The notes beneath the pieces are model-generated. The model was given only the letters and a program-made list of their open reading frames with translations. It did not search any database and was not told the DNA's origin. A DNA stretch of 64,000 nucleotides from Candidatus Melainabacteria bacterium (GTDB lineage: Bacteria; Cyanobacteriota; Vampirovibrionia; Gastranaerophilales; Gastranaerophilaceae), in the NCBI GenBank assembly GCA_022009935.1, contig CP091731.1, positions 1,932,897 through 1,996,896 on the forward strand. The letters are read 5' to 3'. Position 1 is the first letter of the stretch. Each line of letters starts with the position of its first letter. Both the position numbers and the translations under genes were made by a program. Positions 50,901 to 61,833 of this stretch are shown piece by piece.

Positions 50901-50927
50901 TCTTTCTTTTAATAAAGTATCTTGCAT
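47921..50927 (-). CDS. hsdR: type I restriction enzyme subunit R
   Basis: About 1,000 aa. N-terminal nuclease (ERSIDIVLLLNGIP with VSMELKNQFTG, D...ExK), SF2 motor with Walker A IQHSAGSGKSNSIAWLAHRL, DEAH-like VIVDEAHSSQSG, FTATPKNKTLQLFG, and motif VI-like VQTLSRLNRTTRGK. C-terminal helical domain (SLSEILDKFNKKFGTTFTEQD) that binds the methylase core. Indels near 50460, 50355, 49205, 48955 and 48480 fragment it. Confidence 0.9.
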
Positions 50928-50950
50928 AGTTTATTCCTCTATTTATAAAT

Positions 50951-51929
50951 TTATAATTCTCTCAATGCACCTTCAATCTCTCTTGCGGATATATCATCTG
51001 CTAAATCTTTTGTGTTATTTTTTATGTATTTCAATATCTTCTACTAATAAACCAAAATTATTAAACAAATAGGATTTTGCAATATATTTTCCAACAGGAG
51101 TTATGTATGTACCAGTAAAACCTAATTCTTCCCAATTCTGCGATAAATGTATGAAATCTTTTGATATAGCCTGTGTGTCATTATTTATAGATTCCATAAT
51201 CTGTGGTAAATAACTATTTATTCCCCAACCTAAATGAGCATCTGAAATTGTTCTTGTTGATGATAAAAATTTCCCAACGTTCTTTGCATTAGATTTTTAA
51301 AATCAAGTAAGTTTACTATGATTATTTTATCAAATTCTTTTAATGCATCAACAGTATAATTTTTTAAAAAATTAGATTTCATTATATGTAAAAATGCTAA
51401 TGCTTTAATATGATTAATATTAAGAATATCCATTTCTTGAATTGCTAATGACAAGATATTTGAATCTTCAGAATCAATATCCTCTCTGATTTTTTTAAAT
51501 ACTAAATCTGATAATATTTTTCTTTTATCTGTATCTGTAGTTTTATATGCAATTTCATTTGCTTTTTGCTATTGTATATAGCATTTCTGGATTTGATAAT
51601 TTTTCATTTATCTGTTCTTGTGAAATATTATTATCAGTTAATAATTTTTGAACATCAATTCCTACTAAATTAACATTTTCGTTACCAACCGCTAATGCCT
51701 TTTTGATAGCCTCATCAACATTCATATTGGGAAGAAGTGCGATAACAAAATTTTGTTGCAATATTTGTTGTGAATTATCATTATTGTATGTTGTATTACC
51801 ACCAATTTGATTATGAATATTATCAGAGACTTTTAATTCACCTTTTATTTCGGTATTTATCTCATTATTAATATCTGCTTTTGCATTAATATTTGCCAAT
51901 CCTGCTTGTATATTATTATTTTCTAACAC
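50951..51929 (-). CDS. LPO_1073/Vpar_1526-like RM-associated protein
   Basis: About 325 aa from GTG 51929. The N-terminus has INNEINTEIKGELKVSDNIHNQIGGNTTYNN-like repeats, then helical segments (LSLAIQEMDILNINHIKALAFLHIM, NWEELGFTGTYITPVGKYIA) and AREIEGALREL at the end. I recall this architecture from the family named LPO_1073/Vpar_1526, which sits in type I RM loci; its role is not known. Indels lie near 51555, 51455, 51225 and 51020. It overlaps the end of hsdS. Confidence 0.5.
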
Positions 51930-53226
51930 TTACACGACCTTTCTTTTTCCTGTTACGCATTCGTAGATTAGAGATTTTTGTATTCGGTAAATTTCTTAAT
52001 AACTTGTTCTTTATCAGCAATCGCTTTATCTATTTCAGAACATTTATTATCAAGATATTCTGCAATTTGTTGTTGTTCTGTTTTATTTGGCAAAACCATA
52101 TAAACTTTTTGTAATGAGTCTAATCCAACATTAGACTGGGTGTTTGAGTTTATATATTGTGAAACTTCTATTTTAAATGTATCTGAAATTAAGTAATAAT
52201 ATAAAAATTTACCAAATAATTTTTCTGAATTAGGTCTTATAGTAAGACAAGAATACGATACAAGAAAATCCTTTTGTATATCAACATAACAAACCGTTCC
52301 TATAGTAGCATATCTTGCGAAGATAACATCATCTAATACAGGGTGTATTTTTTTAGATAAATCTTTATAATCACTATCCGATATATGTTTGCAATTTTCA
52401 AAATCAATTTTGCTTGCAATATCCTTCAAATCACCTGTCATAAGATACGAATATCCAGTATCTGTTGTATTAGGCATATAGTGGTCAATATCTGCTATTA
52501 AATTAATAGTTTTCTTTAATTTTCTCACTTCCCAATGTTGAGGGATTTTGCCTATCCATTCTATGCTACTATCTTTTAATGGAACGGATTTGTCTAAACC
52601 TTTTGTTACGGCTTCGGTAATTATTGACTGCTTGTACTCTTTTAACTTTTCAATAACCGACTTTTCCGTTTCAACAACCTTATCAATCTCCCCACACTTT
52701 TTATCCAAATAATCCGCAATCTTTTGTTGTTCAACAACATCGGGACAGCATAACTTGAAAGATTTCATTGTTTCTTGGCTTATATTAGGTTGCCCCGCAC
52801 CATATGATAAAGTTAGAATATAATCCCGTGCTGAATATAAGACATAAAATAAATATTTATTATAAAGGGATTTACTACAAGACATAACACAACATGCTTG
52901 ATTAGTTGTAGTAGGAAAAGTAATGATTCCTAATTTTCCTATTGTTGCACCATACATCGCAATTACCACAGAATTTTTATCAAACAATTTTAGAGCAGAA
53001 CATTCCGTCATTGCAATATCGGTTACTGTTTTACCGATAATATTTACATAAGAATCTGTTAAATCCCCTGTATTTAGCCAAGGAATATCTCCATCATAGT
53101 AACTATCATTGCCCTTTGGAGTCGTTCCACTACCTATGCTTTTAAAAGTCCAAATAATTTTCTTACATTCCAGTTTTGTGGAATTTTACCAATCCACTCA
53201 ATCCCACTATCTTTTATATGTATCAT
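51916..53226 (-). CDS. hsdS: type I RM specificity subunit S
   Basis: About 435 aa. The two half-repeats both begin IEWIGKIPQ-W-NV/EV, the standard S subunit start, and both carry the coiled-coil conserved region (QQKIADYLDKKCGEIDKVVETEKSVIEKLKEYKQSII; QQIAEYLDNKCSEIDKAIADKEQVI). The two variable target-recognition domains lie between. Indels lie near 53155 and 51975. It determines the DNA site of the complex. Confidence 0.9.
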
Positions 53227-53255
53227 ATTTTCTAACAGTTTCACTTTGTAACATA

Positions 53256-53852
53256 TTAAACCTGTTTCCTTTTTTTCTTAAATAATCTTTTGATGTTTTT
53301 GACTAAAATATCTAATGCAATAAATTTATACAATTTAACAAAGGACATTACAATAAGGTTCCATAAATTATAATATGGCTCATCTTCAATGCTTAAATAT
53401 TCTCTTCTCATATCGTATATTCTTGATAGTTTTAAGTTCATAAATTCTTTATCTTCTTTTGATATGATAGGATGTATATCATGATCTCTTACATATCTTC
53501 TTATTGCATCATAATGTACCAATAATTTAGCAAAATCATCTTCTTTTAAAAGAAAACTATATTTTTCTATATTTGATAGTTTTGTAATATGTAGATTGTT
53601 TAATTCTTCTAGATTGGTAATTTTATTACTTTCAATAGAGTCAATAGTTCTATTACATACATATAAAAGAGGCTTAAAAATGTTATCATATCGCATGTTA
53701 AATAATTCTTGTTTTCTTGACTTTTCGCTTGTTTTCCATTGTTGATATGCAATATGTCCGCCAACGATAGCTATCGTTGGAGTTAAAGTGGCTGATAATA
53801 TTTCAATCCAAGTATGCGCAATATTAAAGTTGTTAACAATAAAATTAAACAT
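53256..53852 (-). CDS. membrane-anchored hypothetical protein (198 aa)
   Basis: Intact. A membrane helix near residues 15-35 (WIEILSATLTPTIAIVGGHIAY) is followed by a cytoplasmic helical domain (IRRYVRDHDIHPIISKEDKEFMNLKLSRIYDMRREYL) and a basic tail. I do not recognise a family. It begins inside the cyclase-like gene (8-bp overlap) and precedes hsdS, so it is translated with them. Confidence 0.5.
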   Translation of the reverse strand: MFNFIVNNFNIAHTWIEILSATLTPTIAIVGGHIAYQQWKTSEKSRKQELFNMRYDNIFKPLLYVCNRTIDSIESNKITNLEELNNLHITKLSNIEKYSFLLKEDDFAKLLVHYDAIRRYVRDHDIHPIISKEDKEFMNLKLSRIYDMRREYLSIEDEPYYNLWNLIVMSFVKLYKFIALDILVKNIKRLFKKKRKQV

Positions 53853-54593
53853 TTTGCACCTCTTTTCGAGTCACCTTTATTAAATCTTCCTTAGTAATTT
53901 GCACATTAGTAATAGAATGTACATAATAACTATTAAAAAACGAAATTATCCACATTATTTTTTGTTTTACCTTTTTATCACTACATTTTTTATACATTGT
54001 AATTAGATTATGTTTATATACATCTGGCGATAATAAACTTTCAAAAAATAAAATTATTTAAAATCAAACAACCATCTGCACATTCTTTAAAAATACTGTG
54101 GTAAGGTTTCTTGAATAGATTTTTGTGCGACTACTCGTGGGTATATAGCAAGTTCTTCTTCAATTTCTACAGCATCAATAAGAGCCTTTCCATATACAAA
54201 AACATCATTGTATGAATTTTTTATAAAAAAGGACCTTCTGTTATAGCCCCCCTTAATAGATAGCCATGACATAAAGCATTATTATATATATTACCTGTTA
54301 AATTAATAATCTTTTTCTATTTTATGCTTTCTAAGTTCGTCTTTCTCATAAATTTCTATAGCTAATAAAATATTGTCAGAAAATATTTTTATATAAATAT
54401 CTTTATTTGTAACTTCACTTACAAACGAAACATTGTCAATGGCATCATAATATATAGAATTTAGATCATTTAAAAACTTATCGTTGTCAGATTTTTTCAT
54501 AAATTTTTTAGCACCAAGTACATCTAGATATGCTACGCAATAATTAGATGTATGAATTTTAGGTAAATTTCTTGCCTGACCTGTTCTAACCAT
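53845..54593 (-). CDS. cyclase-fold-like protein in RM operon
   Basis: Reconstructed, about 248 aa, with indels near 54305, 54225 and 54085. The pattern CVAYLDVLGAKKFM (first metal-type Asp), KIFSDNILLAIEIYE (second Asp-like), LLRGAITEGPFF, VYGKALIDAVEIEEELAIYPRVV resembles the nucleotide cyclase-like (GGDEF/class III cyclase fold) proteins common in defence islands, e.g. Pycsar-type. I cannot confirm catalytic metal residues because of the indels. It lies between rhuM and the membrane protein, overlapping both. Confidence 0.4.
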
Positions 54594-55593
54594 TTACCCC
54601 TCCTCTATTCAGAACACTTAAAACAATCTGTTTTACTGTTTCCATTTCTTCAGGTTTTGATGTTGCTATCAAGAGTGTCAGAGCAAACAAGGTTGAATTA
54701 TCTATTATCGGTTTATCGTTTCTGTAGAGCATATTGTTTCTATTCAAGAAATACAAGAAACAACTTGCACCGATACGTTTGTTACCGTCTGCGAAACTGT
54801 GATTTTTTACTATCAGATATAAAAGCGTTGCGGCTTTTTCTTCTAATGTCGGATAAAGCTCTTTTCCGTCAAAGGTTTGATAAATCTGATTAACCGAACT
54901 TGAAAAACTCTCATCCTTTGGAGTTGCGAAAACGTCTGATGCAAACTCGGATTTCATTTTATCAATAACAGTCAAAAACTCCTGTTCTTCAATTTTTACT
55001 GCTTCTTTTGTTGTAACTCCTTTAGAATCAAGTTTTTTGTGATCGTAATTATCCAATAAATCAAGTCCACCTGCAAAATTATCCATAAGTTTTGCAACAT
55101 CTTTTGCTTCGTCTAAGGATTGAACCTGATATTCTAAACTCCTTGAAAGAAGTTTTATCGTATCTTGCAGAGTTTTAACCTTGTCTTGTTCCTGTTTTAG
55201 TTTATGTTCATTTATTGCATAACCTTTTGTCATATATTCTTTTAAAACAGTTGTCGCCCATTTACGAAACTGTGTAGCCGTTTTAGATTTAATTCTATAA
55301 CCGACAGAAAGTATCATATCAAGATTATAGAAAGCAAGTTTACGGGAAACCGCTCTCTTACCTTCTTTTCGAACTTGTAAGAAATCCTTACAAGTTGAAA
55401 TTTGTTCTAACTCCTCTTCCTCATAAATATTTTTTATGTGCATAGTAATATTTTGAGAAGTAGTTTCAAACAATTTAGCCATCATATCCTGAGTTAGCCA
55501 AATTGTTTCATCTTCTAACTTCGCTTCAAATGAAATGTTTCCATTCTCATTTTTATATATAACAATTTCACCTTTGTTGCCTTTATCAGTCAT
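54586..55593 (-). CDS. RhuM-Fic/DOC family protein
   Basis: Intact, 335 aa. The N-terminal half is the RhuM virulence-protein domain (IWLTQDMMAKLFETTSQNITMHIKNIYEEEEL, KLAFYNLDMILSVGYRIKSKTATQFRKWA). The C-terminal half is a Fic/DOC fold with NHSFADGNKRIGASCFLYFL. RhuM-Fic proteins are very often encoded between hsdM and hsdS, as here. The likely role is a toxin or post-translational modifier coupled to restriction; not shown experimentally to my knowledge. Confidence 0.85.
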   Translation of the reverse strand: MTDKGNKGEIVIYKNENGNISFEAKLEDETIWLTQDMMAKLFETTSQNITMHIKNIYEEEELEQISTCKDFLQVRKEGKRAVSRKLAFYNLDMILSVGYRIKSKTATQFRKWATTVLKEYMTKGYAINEHKLKQEQDKVKTLQDTIKLLSRSLEYQVQSLDEAKDVAKLMDNFAGGLDLLDNYDHKKLDSKGVTTKEAVKIEEQEFLTVIDKMKSEFASDVFATPKDESFSSSVNQIYQTFDGKELYPTLEEKAATLLYLIVKNHSFADGNKRIGASCFLYFLNRNNMLYRNDKPIIDNSTLFALTLLIATSKPEEMETVKQIVLSVLNRGGVNG

Positions 55594-57311
55594 TAAATAT
55601 TCCCTCTAATACTCCGTCAAGAGATTTTTCAAGTTCTTTTATTTCATTCATAATATCTTCTGACGGTTTTGGCGGTACATATTTATAAAAATATCTTGTA
55701 AAAGGTATTTCATAACCAACTTTTGTTTTTTCTTCTATCCACGCATCCGGTGCATTTGGTAAAACTTCCCTTTTAAAATATTCGCCAATATCTTCTTTAA
55801 GCGGTACATTTTCAGTATCACGCAAGTTTGTATTAGGGACAGGCTTACCACCTTTTAATACAGGATTACCGTTTTCGTCTTTTTCAGGTCTTTCAACAAC
55901 AATCTTAGAATATCCAAAATCTTCATTATCAAAGATTTTACTTACTTCATTCTCTGTAAAATCAGCATAAATTTGAGTAATCTCATCAATATAATGTTTT
56001 GGTATGTCATTTCTCTTGTTCCCAAGTGATTTTCTACGTTTTTCAAACATACCGTTTGCGTTAATCAGTTGAACCTTACCTTTTCTGCGTTTTTCTTTCT
56101 TGTTTGATAATACCCAAATATATGTTGCAATACCCGTATTGTAGAAAATATCATTGGGTAGAGCAATAATTGCTTCAAGCATATCGTGTTCAAGAATATA
56201 CTTTCTTATTTCAGACGGACCTGAGCCTGCATCACCTGTAAATAATGGTGAGCCATTATGAATAATAGCAATTTTACTTCCACCTTGTGAACTGTCTTTC
56301 ATCTTTGCAATAGCAGTTTGCAGGAATAGCATTTGACCGTCACCAACTGCAGGAAGTCCTGCTCCAAATCTGCCACCCGCTCCTAATTTTGCTTCATCTT
56401 CAACAGCTTTCTTATCGTTCTTCCATTCTCTGCCAAATGGCGGATTTGAAAGGATATAGTCAAAAGTTTCACCTTTAAAATTATCATCTGATAAAGTATT
56501 GCCGTTTCTGATTTTGTCTGCATCATTTCCTTTAATAAGCATATCTGCTTTTACAAATAGCAAAGGTTTCGTCATTAATTTCCTGTCCGAACGGTAACAA
56601 CGTTGCAGAACTGTTTAACTTTTTCAAATAATCTTCTGCAACAGATAACATACCACCAGTACCACAAGCAGGGTCATAAATGGTTTTAGCTACATTATTT
56701 GTCAAAATGTCATTATCATTAGTAAACAAGATATTTACCATGAGTTCAATAACTTCTCTTGGAGTATAGTGCTGTCCGGCATCTTCATTATGTGCTTCTG
56801 AAAATCTACGGATAATTTCTTCAAAGATATAACCCATTTCCAAATTAGAAATTTTATTCGGGTGTAAATCTGCCTTTGGAGTTGTAAATTCTTGAATAAC
56901 TATGTAAAGTAAGTTTTTATCTGCAAGTTTTGTTATTTCATTATTGAACTCAAATTTATCTATAATTTGTCTAACATTTGCAGAAAAACCGTTTAAATAA
57001 TTTTTGAAGTTTGCCTCTATATTGTTTGCATCATCTAATAAACTTTCAAATGTGTATTTGCTTGTATTATAAAACTCATAACCGGATGTTTTCTTTAAAA
57101 ATTGTTCGCGCATTGGAAAATCTTCAGCCATAGAATTATGCTTATCTAATACTGCTTGTTTTGTATCTGCTAAAATGCAGTCAAATCTTCTTATTACAGT
57201 TAAAGGTAAAATAACTTTTCCATATTCGTGAGGCTTATAGACCCCTGTTAATTTGTCCGCTATTGCCCAAATCAGATTGGCTTTTTCATTTACATTTGCA
57301 CTCAAACTCAT
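55586..57311 (-). CDS. hsdM: type I RM methyltransferase subunit M
   Basis: About 575 aa. N-terminal helical region (IWAIADKLTGVYKPHEYGKVILPLTVIRRFD), SAM site TIYDPACGTGGMLSVAEDYL, catalytic YILSNPPFGREW, then IAIIHNGSPLFTG and IATYIWVLSNKKE. Gamma-class N6-adenine methylase of a type I system. One indel near 56545 joins the two halves. The stop overlaps the start of rhuM. Confidence 0.9.
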
Positions 57312-57423
57312 TTTAATCCCTTTTTCTTCTATACTAGCATGAAAATACGCAATATATCGTTGTGTAACAAACCTGATATAATTTGATTATTGCACATATG
57401 TATGACAAAGCAGAGGAAGATAT

Positions 57424-60400
57424 TTACATAAAATATCTAAAGTCGTACGATTTATTATATAGTGCTTCTTTTTGTTTAGACATTCTAGAAAGTGTCTTTG
57501 CAAAATCTAGTGTTACGGGCATATTTTTGTATAAATTGTCACCACTATTCCAATTCATTTTAGTTAACATCAAAATTTCTTTTACTAAGGTATCTCCAGA
57601 AGCTTTTCCGTAAAATCTTTTTACTAAAACAGGAATAGGTATTCCTCTGCCACCTTTATAGTATGTGTTATATTTGTAATTTCCTATATCATCTCCAACA
57701 ACACAACCATGCGTCCAAAGTAAGAAACTATCATCAGATAATTTTATGGTTGTTCCACGTTCAAGAGGGAAACTGTTTGGAAGAACTTTTCCTTCTTTTA
57801 TAAAATACTTTATTGCTCTATAAGGGGAATAGCCTTGAATTTGCAATAGTTCAATATCTTCAATACCCTCCAATGCTTCGGTAAAACCTGCAATTTCTTG
57901 ATCTGTGAAAGGTGTTGTCTTATGTATCACAATTCTTCTTAATTTTGCAACCGGATCACACTTGTTGTATTCTTTCTCTCAATTTGCTAATGGTTGTTCT
58001 TGCTTCATCTCGTTTCATATATGGGTTTTTGCCGATATATTGTGGATCATCTAACTTTTCAATATTAATCTTATTCCAGTTCCTTGTCGAATCAAATAAT
58101 TGGCTACAACCTATACATATTCCTTTTGTATTTGATTTTGCATAACTTATGCCAACAAAAGCTGTTTCATCATCCAAAACTACAGGATGCCATAAAACAC
58201 CAGATGCTTTTTGCATATAAACTAGTAGACAATGCCCACATTACTTTACATTTATCATACGCATCTAAAGATCGTTCTTCTATAAATTGAATTTTTATAC
58301 CTTTATTGGTTCCGTATAGTTTTATAGCATCATGCAAATTAAAATCTGGGTCATACCCGCTATCTTCTCTGAATTTTGCAAATGATTTTGGTATATATAT
58401 ATAACTAAAACATCAAAATCTGATAATTGAGTTTGAAAATAATCTATTTGAGATTTTATACTATCGACAAAAGATGCTGTGTTTGCTTTAGAAGTTGCAG
58501 CTTCATCGTACATTCTGCATAATTGCGTATTGTTTTTTATCAGGTATATTTAAAGCTCTTTTATAGGTTTCATAAAATCCTTCATAATTCGGCAAAACAT
58601 TTCACCACTTTTTTGCAGAATTTTTGCATTAAGACTATTTAAATGTCCTATAATATTATCTATTTGTTGATTTGGAGACAAAATAGCAATTCTAATAGGC
58701 GATTTTTCGGCAGTTTCAAAAGAATAATCAATAGGTGCATACCTTTGCAAACCTTTTAACTGATTTATGCTTGTATGATTTATATCATTAACATCAAATA
58801 ACATTTCAGGTTCGTCAAATTTAAAAGAAGAAACTTGAGGGTGTTCCGGTTTAACAGATAATTTGTATGAAAAACATACAAAGTTAAATTTTATAGAAAA
58901 ATCACCATTTGTGAATATGATTTCATTACTGCCTTTTTTCATAAAGAAAAGTATTTAAATCTTTTAATATATTACCGTAATTACTATTGTGTATGTTTGA
59001 TATTATACAATTTATTTCAGCCTGTTTGTATAGTTTGCTAACTTCACTACCGTTTTTATTAGTTAAATATATAGTTGGTATTATAGACAGGTAAATTTTA
59101 TCATTTATATACGACAATTGAATTTCAAAAGCTGAATACTTTTTGTATGTATAATGAAATTTATTTTGATACTCTGTTCCATAATCTGAGAAATAATATT
59201 TATTTCTACCGAAAATTTTTATATTTGTTTTTTGAAGTAATGAAATTTTTATTAATTCATAAAGCAACCCCAAATATACAAAATTTTCTTTTATTTAATA
59301 GATCGGTTTCAGGAAATACTTGTTGTAACTTCTGACTTTATGTACCCTTTTAATATTTCTTTTAGTTTATCACTATTAGAAAAGAATATACTTTTCCATT
59401 AAATAATCCTGCGATTATATCGTTGTTTCCACCTATTATTGTTCGTAGTTCTTTCCAATTTTTTATATCTGTTTCAAACACATTGCAAGAAGGTAATTCT
59501 GTCGAGACAAAGGTGTTCATTTTTAGTGAGCTTTGAGCTATTTTATCTGAAGAAAAATTAATTTCTTTTTTTCTATTATCAAAATCTTTCCATCGTTCGT
59601 CAATTATAAGATTTTTATGTTCATAATTTTGGTATATCAAATTTAAAAATTCATCAAAACCATCAATATCAATCACACAGGACAGTTCATTGTTTTTGCA
59701 AGCCTTTTCCATAAAAAAGCATTTGCTCGTTCAGATAATATTGTATTTTGTGGCTTACACCAATATATTCCTTTGCTTAGAAAATCTTTATTATCTATAT
59801 TATCCTCAAGAACTTTCATTACAGAATCATCATTTCCTGCATAACCTATAACAATGAGTCCTTTATTCATTAAATTCTTGCAAAATAAATCTGATAATTG
59901 GCTTTCTAAATTCTGCAATTCCTGTTCTGTATTTTGTAGGGAATCATATCTATAATCACCATGCAATTTTATGACATTTTGAAAATTGTTATTGGCTATT
60001 TGAGAGATACTCTCTTTCTGTATTGAAGACACAACATTAAATGAATATTGAGGTGATAATGTTTTAATGCCTGCCTCAATTAACTCATCAAAGTTTGTTG
60101 TCCAGATGTTTTTGACTTGATTATTAATAAACAAATTAGCAAGACAAAGATGTCCTCTTATGGGCTCAACATTTGCAACGAGCTTTTGAATATATGCATT
60201 TCTTGCAGAAGTATTATCATAACATTTTTCAAAATAAAACGAATATTCTTCTTTTGAACCCCTTTTGGGGAATCCATCTAAAGAGTCAAAGTAATCCTGT
60301 AATTTAGTTCTATTTCGTTCAGATTGCAGATCTTTAAATAGTTCTCTGAAACATTATTTTCAGAACAATAAATTTCTTTTTTAAATTGCCAAACTAGATT

Positions 60401-60513
60401 TTGTCCGCTCGGAATACCCGCTAATAAAGATGCACCAGAGCCAAGAAAAAGTCTATGTCACTACTAACTAAGAAATTGCGAATAAATGAAGTTGGATCTT
60501 TTGTATTAATCAC
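57424..60513 (-). CDS. SIR2-APAZ-MID-PIWI short-Argonaute protein
   Basis: Reconstructed, about 1,030 aa from GTG 60513 (RBS GGAG). Residues 1-285 are a SIR2 NADase: FFLGSGASLLAGIPSG, NIWTTNFDELIE, VIKLHGDYR with the catalytic-type His, LIVIGYAGNDDSV. Residues about 290-560 are APAZ-like. The MID begins FDEPEMLFDVND ... LKGLQRYAPI, PIRIAILSPNQ. The PIWI contains ETAFVGISYAKSN, RIVIHKTTPFTDQEI and TLDFAKTLSRM. The first catalytic Asp of the PIWI tetrad is replaced (GISY), as in inactive short Agos. About 10 indels. If the A-run indel at 58937 is an error, SIR2-APAZ and Ago are one polypeptide, otherwise two adjacent genes. Confidence 0.8.
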
Positions 60514-60560
60514 CTAATCACTCCTTTCAATACATTTTAACATGATAATATTAAATTTTT
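60514..60560 (-). promoter_or_regulatory. start region of the defence operon
   Basis: Upstream of the SIR2-Ago start on the minus strand are GAAAGGAG and A/T-rich sequence with a weak promoter candidate (TTTACA then TATCAT, 18-bp spacing, near 60541-60570). The rest of 60514-60725 is A/T-rich without an ORF I can support. Confidence 0.3.
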
Positions 60561-60728
60561 GTTATTGTAAATTTTTAAGGATTGTGTGTTACTTTTTGTC
60601 TTCTTATACAAACACTTGTCGTGTATCAATCATAATACAATTTTAGGAAATTATATAATTATTCAAAATACAAATAATTATAAAATAAAAAGCAAAATAT
60701 AAATTTTTCTTTTATTTATTCTCTAAAA

Positions 60729-60780
60729 TTTGATATTTTTTTATTAATTTTGCCCTAAATAATCAAACCAAGTGTTACAA
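60729..60780. repeat. right copy of boundary motif
   Basis: TTTGATATTTTTTT (60730) matches the box in the 43-kb repeats. TTTTGCCCTAAATAATCAAACCA (60748-60770) matches 43046-43068 with three mismatches, and AGTGTTACAA follows. Same orientation as the left copy, not inverted. It lies 5 bp from the end of the XRE genes. Confidence 0.6.
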
Positions 60781-60784
60781 GAAA

Positions 60785-61056
60785 TCATTTCATGTGTTCG
60801 TTTACAGTATCACCATTAACAAGCCAATCGAATGAAATATCAAAATTCTCACCTATTTGGTATAGTTCTTTAATGGTTGGAATTGTTCTATTTTTTAATA
60901 TAGCATTTAATCTATCTTTTTTAATTTTACAATGTTTGCAAAACGAGTTTTATTTATTTTGTTTTTTTCGATTAAAAATTTAATTTTCTCATTAATACAA
61001 TATATGTTTATGTTTTTTGATTTTTTAGGTTTAAAAGTATATTTTTTAATAAACAT
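60785..61056 (-). CDS. XRE-type regulator 2
   Basis: About 90 aa across one indel near 60915. The helix-turn-helix is IEKNKINKTRFANIVKLKKDRLNAILKNRTIPTIKELYQI, with the C-terminus SFDWLVNGDT typical of XRE repressors. Its start (RBS GGGGGAAATG) overlaps the stop of regulator 1. A phage-like repressor pair or an antitoxin is possible. Confidence 0.65.
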
Positions 61057-61262
61057 TTCCCCCTTTACCTGTAAAAAACCAGTGTATATCTACATTGCAC
61101 TTAAAAATCAAAGATTTAATAAGTTTCGTTGATAATTTTTGAGTTCCGGTTTCATATCGTAAATAGGTTGGTTGTGGTATATCAAGCATTTTTGCAAAGG
61201 CGGCTTTACTTTTTTTTAATAACTCTCGAATTTCTTTTTAATCTTAATAAAGTTTTATCCAT
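61046..61262 (-). CDS. XRE-type regulator 1
   Basis: About 71 aa across one indel near 61232. Helix-turn-helix KKSKAAFAKMLDIPQPTYLRYETGTQKL followed by DIHWFFTGKGG, a compact XRE repressor. The start ATG 61262 follows AGGATGATTT. Divergent from no gene; transcribed toward regulator 2 and the defence operon. Confidence 0.65.
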
Positions 61263-61384
61263 AAATCATCCTTTCTTTTTGAATATATATCAAATTATAC
61301 TATAATATTTATACTATTTATAATATATATATTCATATTTAGTGTTAATTTATAGACTAAACAGTTATTAAAGTTCTATAAAAT

Positions 61385-61413
61385 AAAAATACAGCTTTTT
61401 TAGCTGTATTTTG
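61385..61413. terminator. bidirectional terminator at island border
   Basis: AAAATACAGCT and AGCTGTATTTT pair perfectly around a T-rich loop with A and T tracts on both sides. It could end transcripts from either direction. The 61263-61384 stretch upstream is A/T-rich and holds the XRE promoter region; 61414-61515 shows nothing. Confidence 0.7.
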
Positions 61414-61515
61414 TATAAGTTAATATTTTGGTTTAAGTAAGTTTTTAGATAAAAAATTATAAAATTGTATATCTATTTTCATTTTTTAATTTAATTTTAT
61501 AGTTAATTTTATCCT

Positions 61516-61729
61516 CTATTGACATTTTTGCCATTTTTCTTCATCTTCTTTAAAAATTTGATTTTTTTATATTAAATTTTAAATTATCATTGTTATGAGC
61601 AAAATGGCTGCTGACAAATTCGTCTTTTTTAGAATTATTGGCAAGTTTTGAAGTTATTTTGTTTGTTGACTGTATACTTTGTATATTTTGTGATATTTTA
61701 TTATCAATTTTATTTAAACCAATATTCAT
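61516..61729 (-). CDS. small hypothetical protein (about 70 aa)
   Basis: ATG 61729 with AGGAG. Asn/Lys-rich (MNIGLNKIDNKISQNIQSI, SSHFAHNNDNLKF). One indel near 61552 changes the tail to FKEDEEKWQKCQ. No family is recognised. It is the first gene outside the island, divergent from thiG. Confidence 0.45.
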
Positions 61730-61833
61730 ATTTTTCTCCTTTATTTTAAATTATTATTTATACATTTATATTAACATTGGTCAAAAAAAAATTGCTACAT
61801 TATAAATAAAAATTTACAAAATTTTACAATTTT

